Assembly: GCA_965228445.1 (NCBI GenBank)
Contig: OZ245813.1
Span: 3,968,001 to 4,032,000 of the forward strand
Source: Thalassobaculum sp965228445
GTDB lineage: Bacteria; Pseudomonadota; Alphaproteobacteria; Thalassobaculales; Thalassobaculaceae
Length of the DNA stretch: 64,000 bases
Direction: 5' to 3'
Shown here: positions 33,690 to 41,440 of the stretch, piece after piece
Numbering within the stretch: position 1 is the first letter of the stretch
How the letters are laid out: every line of letters starts with the position of its first letter
Made by a program: the position numbers and the translations under genes
Notes under the pieces: generated by a model
Told to the model about the DNA's origin: nothing
Seen by the model: only the letters and a program-made list of their open reading frames with translations
Databases searched by the model: none

Positions 33690-35213
33690 TCAGCGCCGCA
33701 GTTTGATCAGCAGCATCAGCGGCAGCACCGCGAAGGACGTCAGCGTGAAGGCGTAGAACGCGTTCAGGTAGCCGATCATCGCCGCCTGGCGCGCCATCTC
33801 GCCGGACAGGCCGGCCAGGGCGCCGGTGCTGTCGAGCTCCCAGACCCGGAACAGGGAGTCCTGGAAGCTCAGCGCCTCGTTGGTCGGCCGGGCATGGGCG
33901 GTCATCTCGGCGTAGTTCACCCGGGCGCTGTTCAGGGCGATGGAGATCGCCAGTGAGATGTAGATCGAGCTGCCGAAGTTCCGCACCAGGTGGAAGATCG
34001 CCGTCGCCTCCGAGGTCTTCTCGCGCGGCAGGGTGTTGAAGCTGATGATGGTCAGCGGCACCCAGACCAGTCCGACCCCCAGACCCTGGAGCGCGCTGGT
34101 CCACAGCACGTCGAAGGTGGTCAGGTTGATGCTGAACTGGGACATGTACCAGCCGGCGATGCCCTGCAGCGCGAAGCCGGCGGCGAGCGTCGGGCGCGGG
34201 TCGAGCTTGCTGCCCCAGAACATGAAGAAGAACCCGACCAGGGTGCCTACCCCGCGCGCGCCCAGGATTACCCCGATGATCGAGTCCGGATAGCCCCGCA
34301 CGCCCTGCAGCAGGGCCGGCAGAAGGGTCATCGGCGTGAAGTTCAGCATGCCGAAGACGAAGACCAGCAGCAGGCCGATCGTATAGTTTCGGTCGAGCAA
34401 GAGCTTAGGGTCGAGGAACGGCCGCTCGGCGGTCAGCGAATGGGCGACGAACAGGTACAGCGCCAGGGCCGCCACCGCGCCGCAGAGCAGGATGGTCGTG
34501 CTGTCGAACCAGTCCAGCCGCTCGCCCTGGTCCAGCATGAACTGGAAGGTGGCGATGAACACCGCCAGCGTGAGGAAGCCGGTCCAGTCGAGATAGCTGG
34601 AGGCCGCCTTGGAGCGGTCCTGGATATAGATCGCCACCCCGGCCAGGGCGGCGAGGCCGCAGGGCACGATCATGAAGAACACCCAGCGCCAGTTGTACAC
34701 CTCCGACAGGTAGCCGCCGACGGTGGGCGCCAGCACCGGGCCGAGCACCACGCCCATGCCGAACACCGCCATGGCCGAGCCCTGCTGGTGCTTGGGGTAG
34801 CTGTCCATGACGATGGCCTGGCTGAGCGGCACCAGGGGCGCACCGAACGCGCCCTGGAAGATCCGCGCCACCACCAGCAGTTCCAGGGACGGCGCCAGCC
34901 CGCAGGCCAGCGAGGCGACGGTGAAGCCGCTCACCCCCCAGAGCAGGATCGTGCGCCGGGAGAACCGGGCGGCGAGCCAGCCGGTCATCGGCGTGGCGAC
35001 GGCGGTGGCGATGATGTTGAAGGTCACCACCAGGGCGATCTGGTCGGTGGTCGCCGACAGCGCGCCCTGCATCTGCGGCAGCGACACGTTGGCGATGGTC
35101 ACCGTCATCGCGTAGAGCGCGGTGACCATGGTCAGCGTCGTCAGGATCAGCGCCCGGGTCAGCGCGTCCGGACGCGCGTCCTCGGCGGGTTGATCGATCG
35201 GCTCGGCGGTCAT
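33690..35213 (-). CDS. DHA2-family (EmrB/QacA-like) MFS transporter
   Basis: This 507-residue proton antiporter has about fourteen helices. MFS signatures are present: motif A-like GWLAARFSRRTILLWGVSGF near residue 85, and the motif C region GMGVVLGPVLAPTVGGYLSE near residue 150. The N-terminus is hydrophilic (EPIDQPAEDARPDALTR). Members export toxic compounds, usually with an HlyD-type adaptor when tripartite, but no adaptor gene is adjacent, so it may act alone or with an unlinked partner. About 126 bases separate it from the divergent hisC-like gene. Confidence 0.9.
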   Translation of the reverse strand: MTAEPIDQPAEDARPDALTRALILTTLTMVTALYAMTVTIANVSLPQMQGALSATTDQIALVVTFNIIATAVATPMTGWLAARFSRRTILLWGVSGFTVASLACGLAPSLELLVVARIFQGAFGAPLVPLSQAIVMDSYPKHQQGSAMAVFGMGVVLGPVLAPTVGGYLSEVYNWRWVFFMIVPCGLAALAGVAIYIQDRSKAASSYLDWTGFLTLAVFIATFQFMLDQGERLDWFDSTTILLCGAVAALALYLFVAHSLTAERPFLDPKLLLDRNYTIGLLLVFVFGMLNFTPMTLLPALLQGVRGYPDSIIGVILGARGVGTLVGFFFMFWGSKLDPRPTLAAGFALQGIAGWYMSQFSINLTTFDVLWTSALQGLGVGLVWVPLTIISFNTLPREKTSEATAIFHLVRNFGSSIYISLAISIALNSARVNYAEMTAHARPTNEALSFQDSLFRVWELDSTGALAGLSGEMARQAAMIGYLNAFYAFTLTSFAVLPLMLLIKLRR

Positions 35214-35339
35214 GGAGCCACCTTATCGGCTGCCGGCGGCAATAACGAGACTTGCCGCGCCCGGGGGTGCCGCGAGGTGATGCACAGCGCGATCAAATCA
35301 CGCTACTCTCTGCCGCCCGCCAGACCAGGAGACCCGTAC

Positions 35340-36458
35340 ATGGCCGATGCCGACCCCGCGCAGAGCGTTGCGAAGCCCTTCATTCGTGCCATGCCGCCCG
35401 CCGGCCAGCCGCCGATCCAGCGGGATTCCAAGTCGGGCATCGATCCGTCCCAGATCCGGCGCATGAACCTGAACGAATCGCCGTTCCCGCCGTCGCCCAA
35501 GGCGATCGCGGCGATGCAGGAGGCGGCGACCCGGGTGAACTACTATCCCGATCCGATCTGGCGCGACCTGACCTCGGCTCTGGCGGCCCATACCGGCCAT
35601 GCGCAGAACCGGATCGTGCTGGCCAACGGCTCCGACGAGCTGATCGTCGCCGCCGGCCGCATCGTGCTGTCGCCGGGCGACGAGGTGCTGGTGCCGGTGC
35701 CGTCCTTCCCGAGCTACAACAAGGCCGCTGCGGTGAACGGCGCCTCCCTGGTCGCGGTGAAGGTGCGCCAGGACGGCTCCGCCGATACCGACGGCATGCT
35801 GGCCGCGGTCACCGACAAGACGCGGATCGTCTTCCTCGCCACCCCGAACAACCCGACCGGCGGGATCCTGACCACCGAGGAGGTGGTGTCCTTCGCCAAG
35901 AAGCTGCCGCCGACCACGCTGCTGGTTCTGGACGAGGCCTATTACGAGTACGGGATCCACGGCGGCGGCTCCGACCATCTGGCGGCGATGGCCGAGGTCA
36001 CCAACGTGCCCTGGGTCGCCTTCCGCACCTTCTCCAAGGCCTACGGCTTGGCCGGCATGCGGGTCGGCTACGGGCTCTGCGGCTCCGACGAGGTGGCGGG
36101 CTGGTTCCAGAAGGTCCGCAGCACGTTCAACGTGAACGCGGTGGCCCAGGCCGGCGCGCTGGCCGCACTGGGCGACCAGGCGCACATGAAGTCGATCGTC
36201 GAGCGGACCTTCGTCGAACGTCAGCGGCTCGAGGCCGGGTTGGCCAGGCTCGGCTGCGAGTCGTTCCCGAGCGTGGGCAACTACCTGTCGTCGAAGACCC
36301 CGAAGCCGGCGGCCGAGGTGGTCGCCGAGGTGGAGAAGCGCGGCATCATGATCGGCCGGCTGATGGTGCCGGGCTTCGAGGACTACATCCGCATCACCAC
36401 CGGCCGGGCGGAGGATACCGACGCCCTGCTGGCGGCCCTGGAAGAGGTGCTGGCCTGA
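35340..36458 (+). CDS. hisC: Histidinol-phosphate aminotransferase-like class I/II aminotransferase
   Basis: This 372-residue PLP aminotransferase would convert imidazole acetol phosphate to histidinol phosphate with glutamate, or transaminate aromatic amino acids. Family segments are NLNESPFPPSPKAIAAM, ANGSDELIVAAGRIVLSPGDEV, TPNNPTGGILT and DEAYYEYG, and the Schiff-base lysine is in SKAYGLAGMRVGYG near residue 232. The N-terminus is about 20 residues longer than the core (RAMPPAGQPPIQRD). ATG 35340 is preceded by AGGAGA. It is not next to other his genes, so a second aminotransferase role is possible. Confidence 0.87.
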   Translation: MADADPAQSVAKPFIRAMPPAGQPPIQRDSKSGIDPSQIRRMNLNESPFPPSPKAIAAMQEAATRVNYYPDPIWRDLTSALAAHTGHAQNRIVLANGSDELIVAAGRIVLSPGDEVLVPVPSFPSYNKAAAVNGASLVAVKVRQDGSADTDGMLAAVTDKTRIVFLATPNNPTGGILTTEEVVSFAKKLPPTTLLVLDEAYYEYGIHGGGSDHLAAMAEVTNVPWVAFRTFSKAYGLAGMRVGYGLCGSDEVAGWFQKVRSTFNVNAVAQAGALAALGDQAHMKSIVERTFVERQRLEAGLARLGCESFPSVGNYLSSKTPKPAAEVVAEVEKRGIMIGRLMVPGFEDYIRITTGRAEDTDALLAALEEVLA

Positions 36459-36490
36459 CGGCCGGCCGGCGCCCGGGTGGCGGCGTGCCG

Positions 36491-37096
36491 CTACCCGTGG
36501 CTCCAGTTGTCCGGATCGCCGTTGTCGCCCGGTGACAGGCCGAGGATGTCGCCCTCGGTGTTCACCCCCAGGCCGAGCACCGTGCGGTTGGCGTAGCTGA
36601 AATAGGCGGTGACCTGGTTGATCTCCAGGATCTCCCCGTCGTCCCAGCCGGCGTCTCGCATCGCCGCCACCGCGTCGGCGGTCAGGCTCGCCGGATCGCG
36701 GGTCAGGTGCTCCGCATAGGCCAGGGCGGCCTGGTGCTTCCGGTCGAAGGCGGTCGAGACATCCCCGGCCTCCAGCGCGGCCCGGATCGCGTTCGCCCGG
36801 CCGTCGTCGCCGAGCAGCCTGCGCAGCCCCTGGAAATGGTGTTCCACGCAGTAGGAGCAGCCGTTCAGCAGGCTCACCTGCACGCCGATGGTCTCCAGGA
36901 AATGCTTGGGCACTGTGTTGGCGGCATGGTGCAGCACGTACTTGTAGAGGTGCATGTGCCCCTCCATCGAGTGCGGCCGCAGGGAATGCGCCATCATGAT
37001 GTTGTCGACGTTGTTGCCCGGACCCTTCACCCGGTCGTACAGGGTCTTCAGCCGGCCGGTGGCGTCGTCGTAGGGGACGGTCTTTATCCAGGTCAT
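36491..37096 (-). CDS. AhpD-like carboxymuconolactone-decarboxylase-family protein
   Basis: This 201-residue all-helical CMD-fold protein has a redox CxxC pair and a following histidine in NGCSYCVEHHFQGLR near residue 85, the peroxidase-related (AhpD-like) arrangement. It begins TWIKTVPYDDATGRLKTLYDRV and ends TAYFSYANRTVLGLGVNTEGD, both common to the uncharacterised peroxidase-related subgroup. It may reduce peroxides or a partner disulfide. ATG 37096 fits family starts; an upstream in-frame codon at 37132 is less likely. It converges on the hisC-like gene with a 32-base gap. Confidence 0.85.
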   Translation of the reverse strand: MTWIKTVPYDDATGRLKTLYDRVKGPGNNVDNIMMAHSLRPHSMEGHMHLYKYVLHHAANTVPKHFLETIGVQVSLLNGCSYCVEHHFQGLRRLLGDDGRANAIRAALEAGDVSTAFDRKHQAALAYAEHLTRDPASLTADAVAAMRDAGWDDGEILEINQVTAYFSYANRTVLGLGVNTEGDILGLSPGDNGDPDNWSHG

Positions 37097-37217
37097 GGGC
37101 GCACCTTCTCGGTTGATCGCCCGACGGTACACCGCCCCCGGAGAACCCGGTACAGCAGAGTGGCCCGCCCGGATCCTGCCCGGGTCTTGCCCGCCTATCG
37201 GCGGCGGAGCGGGCGGC

Positions 37218-37865
37218 TCAGCCGGGTGGCGGATTGCGCAGCCGCTCCTGCTGGCGCTCCACCTCCTCGGGCGTCAGGTAGAAGGTGTCCACCGGGATGT
37301 TGCCGACGATGAACTGCGAGCAGATCCCGTCCTCGTAGGTCATCGGCAAGACGACCCGGCGCCAGCATTTGGCACTCAGCCAGGGCGGCGAGCGGTGGAA
37401 GCTGTAGATCGGCCGCCGGGTCCGGTACGCGGCCAGGTAGATGCCGCGATACATCAGCGCCAGGGTGCTGCGGGTGACCCGGTTCATCTCCGACACGGTC
37501 TCGCCGGTCCAGTCGCGGCCGGCATGGGCGGCAACGCCGGTGCCGTAGAGCCGGAACCGCGCGTCGAACCCGTCGCGCAGCACGTCCAGGATCATGATGT
37601 TTCCGACCGCCGGCAGCAGCGTCAGCATGTCGAAATCGGCGCGGATATGCAGGCCGGTCCGCGGATCGGTATGCTGCTGCCAGTACGAGAACAGAAAGCT
37701 CAGCTTCTCGTCCTCCAGCCCGTCCGGGGACGTGGCGAAGAAGTAGACGAGGCAGTCGGGGCTCAGCCGGCTGGGCGGACAGCCGGCGATGATCGCGTCG
37801 GCGGCGGCGTCCAGGTCGGCGTCGGTCGGTGCCACCCAGGCGGGATCGGCGGTGTGGTCAGCCAA
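37218..37865 (-). CDS. PAS_5-type (PF07310-like) putative sensory protein
   Basis: This 215-residue protein is related to the alphaproteobacterial single-PAS-like PAS_5 family. The core has SFLFSYWQQHTDPRTGLHIRADFDMLTLLPAVGNIMILDVL, then FRLYGTGVAAHAGRDWTGE and a C-terminal strand-rich half (RRVVLPMTYEDGICSQFIVG). There is no effector or histidine-kinase domain. The start is TTG 37865, supported by AGGAGAG just upstream; the 15-base tandem repeat lies immediately before it. The ligand and function are unknown. A second member is at 49020-49565. Confidence 0.8.
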   Translation of the reverse strand: MADHTADPAWVAPTDADLDAAADAIIAGCPPSRLSPDCLVYFFATSPDGLEDEKLSFLFSYWQQHTDPRTGLHIRADFDMLTLLPAVGNIMILDVLRDGFDARFRLYGTGVAAHAGRDWTGETVSEMNRVTRSTLALMYRGIYLAAYRTRRPIYSFHRSPPWLSAKCWRRVVLPMTYEDGICSQFIVGNIPVDTFYLTPEEVERQQERLRNPPPG

Positions 37866-37909
37866 GCTCTCTCTCCTGCCCGCCCAGGGTCTGGAAGGCC
37901 GCCATCTCC

Positions 37910-37984
37910 GATCCCGGCAGGTTCGACACCGGCAGGTTCGACACCGGCAGGCCCGACACCGGTAGGCCCGTCACTGGGAGGCAC
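37910..37984. repeat. Five-unit tandem repeat of 15 bases
   Basis: Five consecutive 15-base units lie head to tail (GATCCCGGCAGGTTC, GACACCGGCAGGTTC, GACACCGGCAGGCCC, GACACCGGTAGGCCC, GTCACTGGGAGGCAC), each differing from its neighbour by a few bases. The minus strand could encode LPVSG/LPVSN pentapeptides in an open frame that ends at the start of the PAS_5 gene. It lies about 45 bases upstream of that gene, in its likely leader or promoter. Confidence 0.9.
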
Positions 37985-38115
37985 AGCGCGCCATATTCGG
38001 TCATACGCGACCACACCGCTCCAGTCTTGTCACCCCTTCTCAGGCAAAGGTTACCAGCGGTAGGGGGCAATGCGAAATTCGGTTGTGGTCGCCGCCGCGC
38101 CGTCCTCTGCGGCCC

Positions 38116-38928
38116 CTATCCCCGCACCGAGGTCAGGCCGCCATCCACCGGCATGATCAGGCCGGTGACGTAGCCCGCCTCGTCGGAGGCCAGGAACAGG
38201 GCGGCGTTGGCCACGTCCCAGGCGGTGCCCATGCGGCCGAGCAGCGGGACGCGGGCGTTGCGCTCGCGGCGGACCTCCTCGCGGTCAATGTTGCGTTCCC
38301 GCGCCCGGCGCTCGATCGCCATCGGCGTGTCCATCAGACCGGGCAGGATGGCGTTGGCACGGATGCCGAACTCGGCATTCTCGATGGCGAGATGATGGGT
38401 GAGGGTGTTCACCGCGCCCTTGCTGGTCTTGTAGGCGACGCCGCTGCGGGCGGTTGGCTCCCAGCGGGCGCTGATGGAGGAGGTGGAGGACACGTTCAGG
38501 ATCACGCCCCCGCGCTGCTCGCGCATGACCGGCAGCACGTGCTTGCAGGTCATGACCATGCCCTTGAGGTTCATGTCGAACAGCCGGTCCCAGACCTCCA
38601 TGTCCATCTCCGGCGTCGGGCGGTCGCCCTGGGACATGCCGACATTGTTGTGCAGGATGTCGATCCGGCCGTAGCGCTCGACGCAGGTGGCCGCCAGGGC
38701 CCGGCAGCTCTCCTCGTCGGTGATGTCGGCCTGGCAGGCCGACGCGGTCCCGCCTGCCTCGGCGATCATCGCGACGGTGTCCTCGGCGGAGGCCTGATCC
38801 TTGTCGATGACGAGAACCTTGGCCCCTTCCTGGCCGAAGCGCAGGGCGACGGCGCGGCCGTTGCCCATGGTTTCGCCCGGCTGCTGTCCGCCGCCGACGA
38901 CGATGGCGACCTTGTCCTTCAGGCGCAT
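38116..38928 (-). CDS. Short-chain dehydrogenase/reductase (SDR)
   Basis: This 270-residue Rossmann enzyme of the SDR family uses NAD(P)H. The cofactor loop is unusually long: VGGGQQPGETMGNGRAV replaces the usual TGxxxGIG, a four-residue insertion seen in one SDR subgroup. The acidic ID residue after beta 2 (VLVIDKDQ) suggests NAD preference. NNVG, serine NVSSTSS and the YKTSK tail (catalytic Y and K) are intact near residues 95, 140 and 165. It is on the same strand as the downstream-lying AhpD-like gene and divergent in function; substrate unknown. Confidence 0.87.
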   Translation of the reverse strand: MRLKDKVAIVVGGGQQPGETMGNGRAVALRFGQEGAKVLVIDKDQASAEDTVAMIAEAGGTASACQADITDEESCRALAATCVERYGRIDILHNNVGMSQGDRPTPEMDMEVWDRLFDMNLKGMVMTCKHVLPVMREQRGGVILNVSSTSSISARWEPTARSGVAYKTSKGAVNTLTHHLAIENAEFGIRANAILPGLMDTPMAIERRARERNIDREEVRRERNARVPLLGRMGTAWDVANAALFLASDEAGYVTGLIMPVDGGLTSVRG

Positions 38929-38964
38929 GCCCGTTCCTCCCGATTGTCTTGTTTTTCGTTGGCG

Positions 38965-39519
38965 TCAGGCGGGCAGAGGAAACTGCTCCAGCCATTTGGC
39001 GTAGTCGTCCTCCACATCGATCTGCAGGCTGGCGAGGATGCGCACCACGCCGCAGTAGAAGCCGATGGTGACGATCAGGTCGACCAGCTCGGCCCGGTCG
39101 ATCCCGGCCTCCAGGGTGGCGTAGGTGGCATCGCTGACGCCCATCTCGGTGACCATCTCCCGCGCGGCGCGCAGCACGGCGGTCTCAAGCTCCGGGAAGC
39201 CGCCGCTGCCCTCGGCCTCGGTCTCGCGGCTGATGGCGTGGATGTCCTCGGCGCTGACCCCGAACTGCTCGACGCCGAGGCGGCAGTGGTGGGAATACTC
39301 GTACGGGCTGCGGGTGAGGTAGCCGACCTGGATGATCGCCAGCTCGCGCAGCCGCGGGTCGAGCGTGCTGCCGTATCGGATATGGCCGCCGATGGTGCCG
39401 AACGCCCGGGCCATGCCGGGGCTGTTCGCCAGCGCCCGGTGCAGGGTGATCGGCCGTTTCAGCAGATCCCGATCCTCGGGCGCGAGGTCGTCCGGCGTGA
39501 GATAGGGAACGCGGGCCAT
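38965..39519 (-). CDS. Carboxymuconolactone-decarboxylase-family protein
   Basis: This 184-residue helical protein of the CMD family has no CxxC pair. The family core is RLRELAIIQVGYLTRSPYEYSHHCRLGVEQFGVSAEDI, where a His-His-Cys stretch replaces the redox motif. It ends LIVTIGFYCGVVRILASLQIDVEDDYAKW. This subgroup is frequently found in aromatic or alicyclic degradation regions. It is 36 bases upstream of the SDR gene on the same strand, so the two may be cotranscribed. Enzymatic activity is unproven. Confidence 0.85.
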   Translation of the reverse strand: MARVPYLTPDDLAPEDRDLLKRPITLHRALANSPGMARAFGTIGGHIRYGSTLDPRLRELAIIQVGYLTRSPYEYSHHCRLGVEQFGVSAEDIHAISRETEAEGSGGFPELETAVLRAAREMVTEMGVSDATYATLEAGIDRAELVDLIVTIGFYCGVVRILASLQIDVEDDYAKWLEQFPLPA

Positions 39520-39597
39520 GCGGTGGTTCCTCCCAGGGCTTTGAGTGCCGCACCTCTTGCGGGTGCCTTCTCAATTTCAATGGTTCTGCGCACCCCG

Positions 39598-39712
39598 CCC
39601 TTCGACACGCCCCGGCCTAGAGCCGGGGCTGCTCAGGGTGAGGTTCAATAATTGTCCTGTGACCTCACCCTGAGCAGGACCCCGGCTTTTCGCCGGGGGC
39701 CGTGTCGAAGGG
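39598..39712. repeat. Palindromic intergenic element, family C, inverted pair
   Basis: Two arms of about 47-52 bases face each other: CCCTTCGACACGCCCCGG...GCTGCTCAGGGTGAGGT (39598-39644) and GACCTCACCCTGAGCAGGACCCCGG...GTGTCGAAGGG (39661-39712). Each arm has an internal CCCCGG/CCGGGG hairpin. The element lies between the amidohydrolase stop and the CMD gene start. The same design recurs at 50629-50750. Confidence 0.9.
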
Positions 39713-39744
39713 CCGGGGAGTGCACGTCGGGTGGGGCGGAGTGC

Positions 39745-41208
39745 CTACAAGCTCTCCCGCGTCTCGAACACCATCGGCGCCATCTGGTCCACATCGCGGC
39801 CGGCCCAGTCGCGGGTCGGGATGCTGGAGAAGGAGCGCTCCTGGGCGGCCTGGAGTTCGTTCAGGGCGGCGCGAAGGTCGATGGTCGTCACCTCACCGTC
39901 CTTGACCACCTGGTTGCCGTCGACGAACACGTCGCGGATGCCGCGGTCGGTCGAGGCGTAGATCAGCGAGCGGATCGGCTCGCGCACCGGCATCATCGAG
40001 GGCGCGGTCAGGTCGACGCAGACCAGGTCGGCGCGGCAGCCGACGGCCAGCTTGCCGATGTCGTCGCGGCGCAGCGCCCGGGCCCCGCCCACCGTGGCGG
40101 CGTTGAAGATGTCTGAGGTGTTCAGGTCGTCCACCGTCTCGGCGATGGTGCGGGCCACCGTGGCGACGTTGCGCATCTCCTCCAGGAAGTTATGCGGATA
40201 GGTGTCGGTGCCGATGCCCATGTTGATGCCCTCGCGGACATAGCCGCCGAAGGTGCGCAGGGTGATGCCGCGGCGCATGAACACGGTCGGGCAGTGGGCG
40301 ACGGTGGTGCTGCTGTCGGCCAGCAGGCGCAGGTCCTCGCGGGTCGACCAGTGCACCCAGGGGTGATGGTCGAGGAAGATGCCGTGGCCGATGATCGCGT
40401 GCTCGCCCAGCACGCCGATATCGCTCATCCATTGCACCGGGGTGCGGCCGTGGCGGCGGATCATCTCCTGGAACTCGTTCACCGACTGGGCGGCGTGGGT
40501 CTGCCAGGGCAGGTTCTTCTCCTGTGCGTAGTCGTAGCTGTCGCGCAGCAGATCGGCCGAGCAGGTGTCGATCTGCGCCGGCGCCAGCATGCCCATCAGG
40601 CGGCCCGACGGGTGCTGGTTGGCGAGGTCGATGGTGCGCATCGCCTTCTCGAAGCCGGCGCGGCCGCCGCCGCTCTCGTCCCAGTCGTACTGAAGCTGGT
40701 GGCCGTCATTGGTGTACCACTTGGCGTCCTTGAACATCGGCGCCACGCAGGCGCGGATGCCGGACTCGGCCAGCACGTCGAGCCAGGCGTCGAACGGGAA
40801 GGAATAGTCGACCACGGTGGTCACGCCGCTGGTCAGCAGTTCGGCCATCGCGACCTTCAGGCTGGCGGCCAGGCCCTCCGGGTCGTTCTCGAAGATGGTG
40901 AGGAACTCGTAGAGCGAGGAGTGGAAGAAGCCGGGGCTGCGGATCTCGTCGGTCACGCCCTTGCGCAGCGGCTCGCTGGTCGGGTGCGAGTGGATGTTGA
41001 CCAGGCCCGGCATCACCATGCGCTCGGAGCCGTCCATCTCCACGTCGACCTCGCCGGTGTAGCGGCCGCCGACCTGAGTGACCACGCCGCCGGAGAAGAC
41101 GACGTCGCCGCCCTTCAGGTAGACGTGACGGCTCTCCTTGGCGTCCCAGGCGACGATCCAGGCGGCGTTGCGGATGACGGTGGTACCGGGGGCGGACGGA
41201 CCGCTCAT
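39745..41208 (-). CDS. Amidohydrolase-family (TRZ/ATZ, cytosine deaminase-like) metal-dependent hydrolase
   Basis: This 487-residue TIM-barrel amidohydrolase probably deaminates or hydrolyses a small nitrogen heterocycle. Zinc-binding elements are NIHSHPTSEPL near residue 75, WQTHAAQS near 240, GHGIFLDHH and GTDTYPHNF near 335 (catalytic Asp). An N-terminal VIRNAAWIVAWD beta strand and a closing hydrophobic beta sandwich are typical. It lies back to back with hyuA, about 230 bases apart, and may supply an intermediate for the hydantoinase/oxoprolinase pair. The substrate is unknown. Confidence 0.88.
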   Translation of the reverse strand: MSGPSAPGTTVIRNAAWIVAWDAKESRHVYLKGGDVVFSGGVVTQVGGRYTGEVDVEMDGSERMVMPGLVNIHSHPTSEPLRKGVTDEIRSPGFFHSSLYEFLTIFENDPEGLAASLKVAMAELLTSGVTTVVDYSFPFDAWLDVLAESGIRACVAPMFKDAKWYTNDGHQLQYDWDESGGGRAGFEKAMRTIDLANQHPSGRLMGMLAPAQIDTCSADLLRDSYDYAQEKNLPWQTHAAQSVNEFQEMIRRHGRTPVQWMSDIGVLGEHAIIGHGIFLDHHPWVHWSTREDLRLLADSSTTVAHCPTVFMRRGITLRTFGGYVREGINMGIGTDTYPHNFLEEMRNVATVARTIAETVDDLNTSDIFNAATVGGARALRRDDIGKLAVGCRADLVCVDLTAPSMMPVREPIRSLIYASTDRGIRDVFVDGNQVVKDGEVTTIDLRAALNELQAAQERSFSSIPTRDWAGRDVDQMAPMVFETRESL

Positions 41209-41440
41209 GGGAGAACCTCATATGGCTGGGGCGCGACGGCCGGTATGCCGCGCCGGGAAACGGGTGGGATCTGCGGGAGTCTAGCCACACATGCGGCGGC
41301 GCCGAAAGACCCACAAATTGTCCCATTCGTGCCCGGACGGACAATCCACACGCATACAGGCGTTGACGCGGCGCGCAATCGTGGGAACGATCCAGATCCT
41401 CCCAAATGTTGCACCGCAAACTCAGGATCGATTGTCTGCC
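41209..41440. promoter_or_regulatory. Shared divergent promoter region of the amidohydrolase and hyuAB
   Basis: This 232-base gap separates the divergent amidohydrolase and hyuA genes and must contain both promoters. No regulator gene is adjacent. I cannot name -10/-35 boxes, but TTGTCCCATTCGTGCCCGGACGGACAA (about 41318-41344), an interrupted inverted repeat with outer TTGTCC/GGACAA arms, is a candidate operator. Confidence 0.4.
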
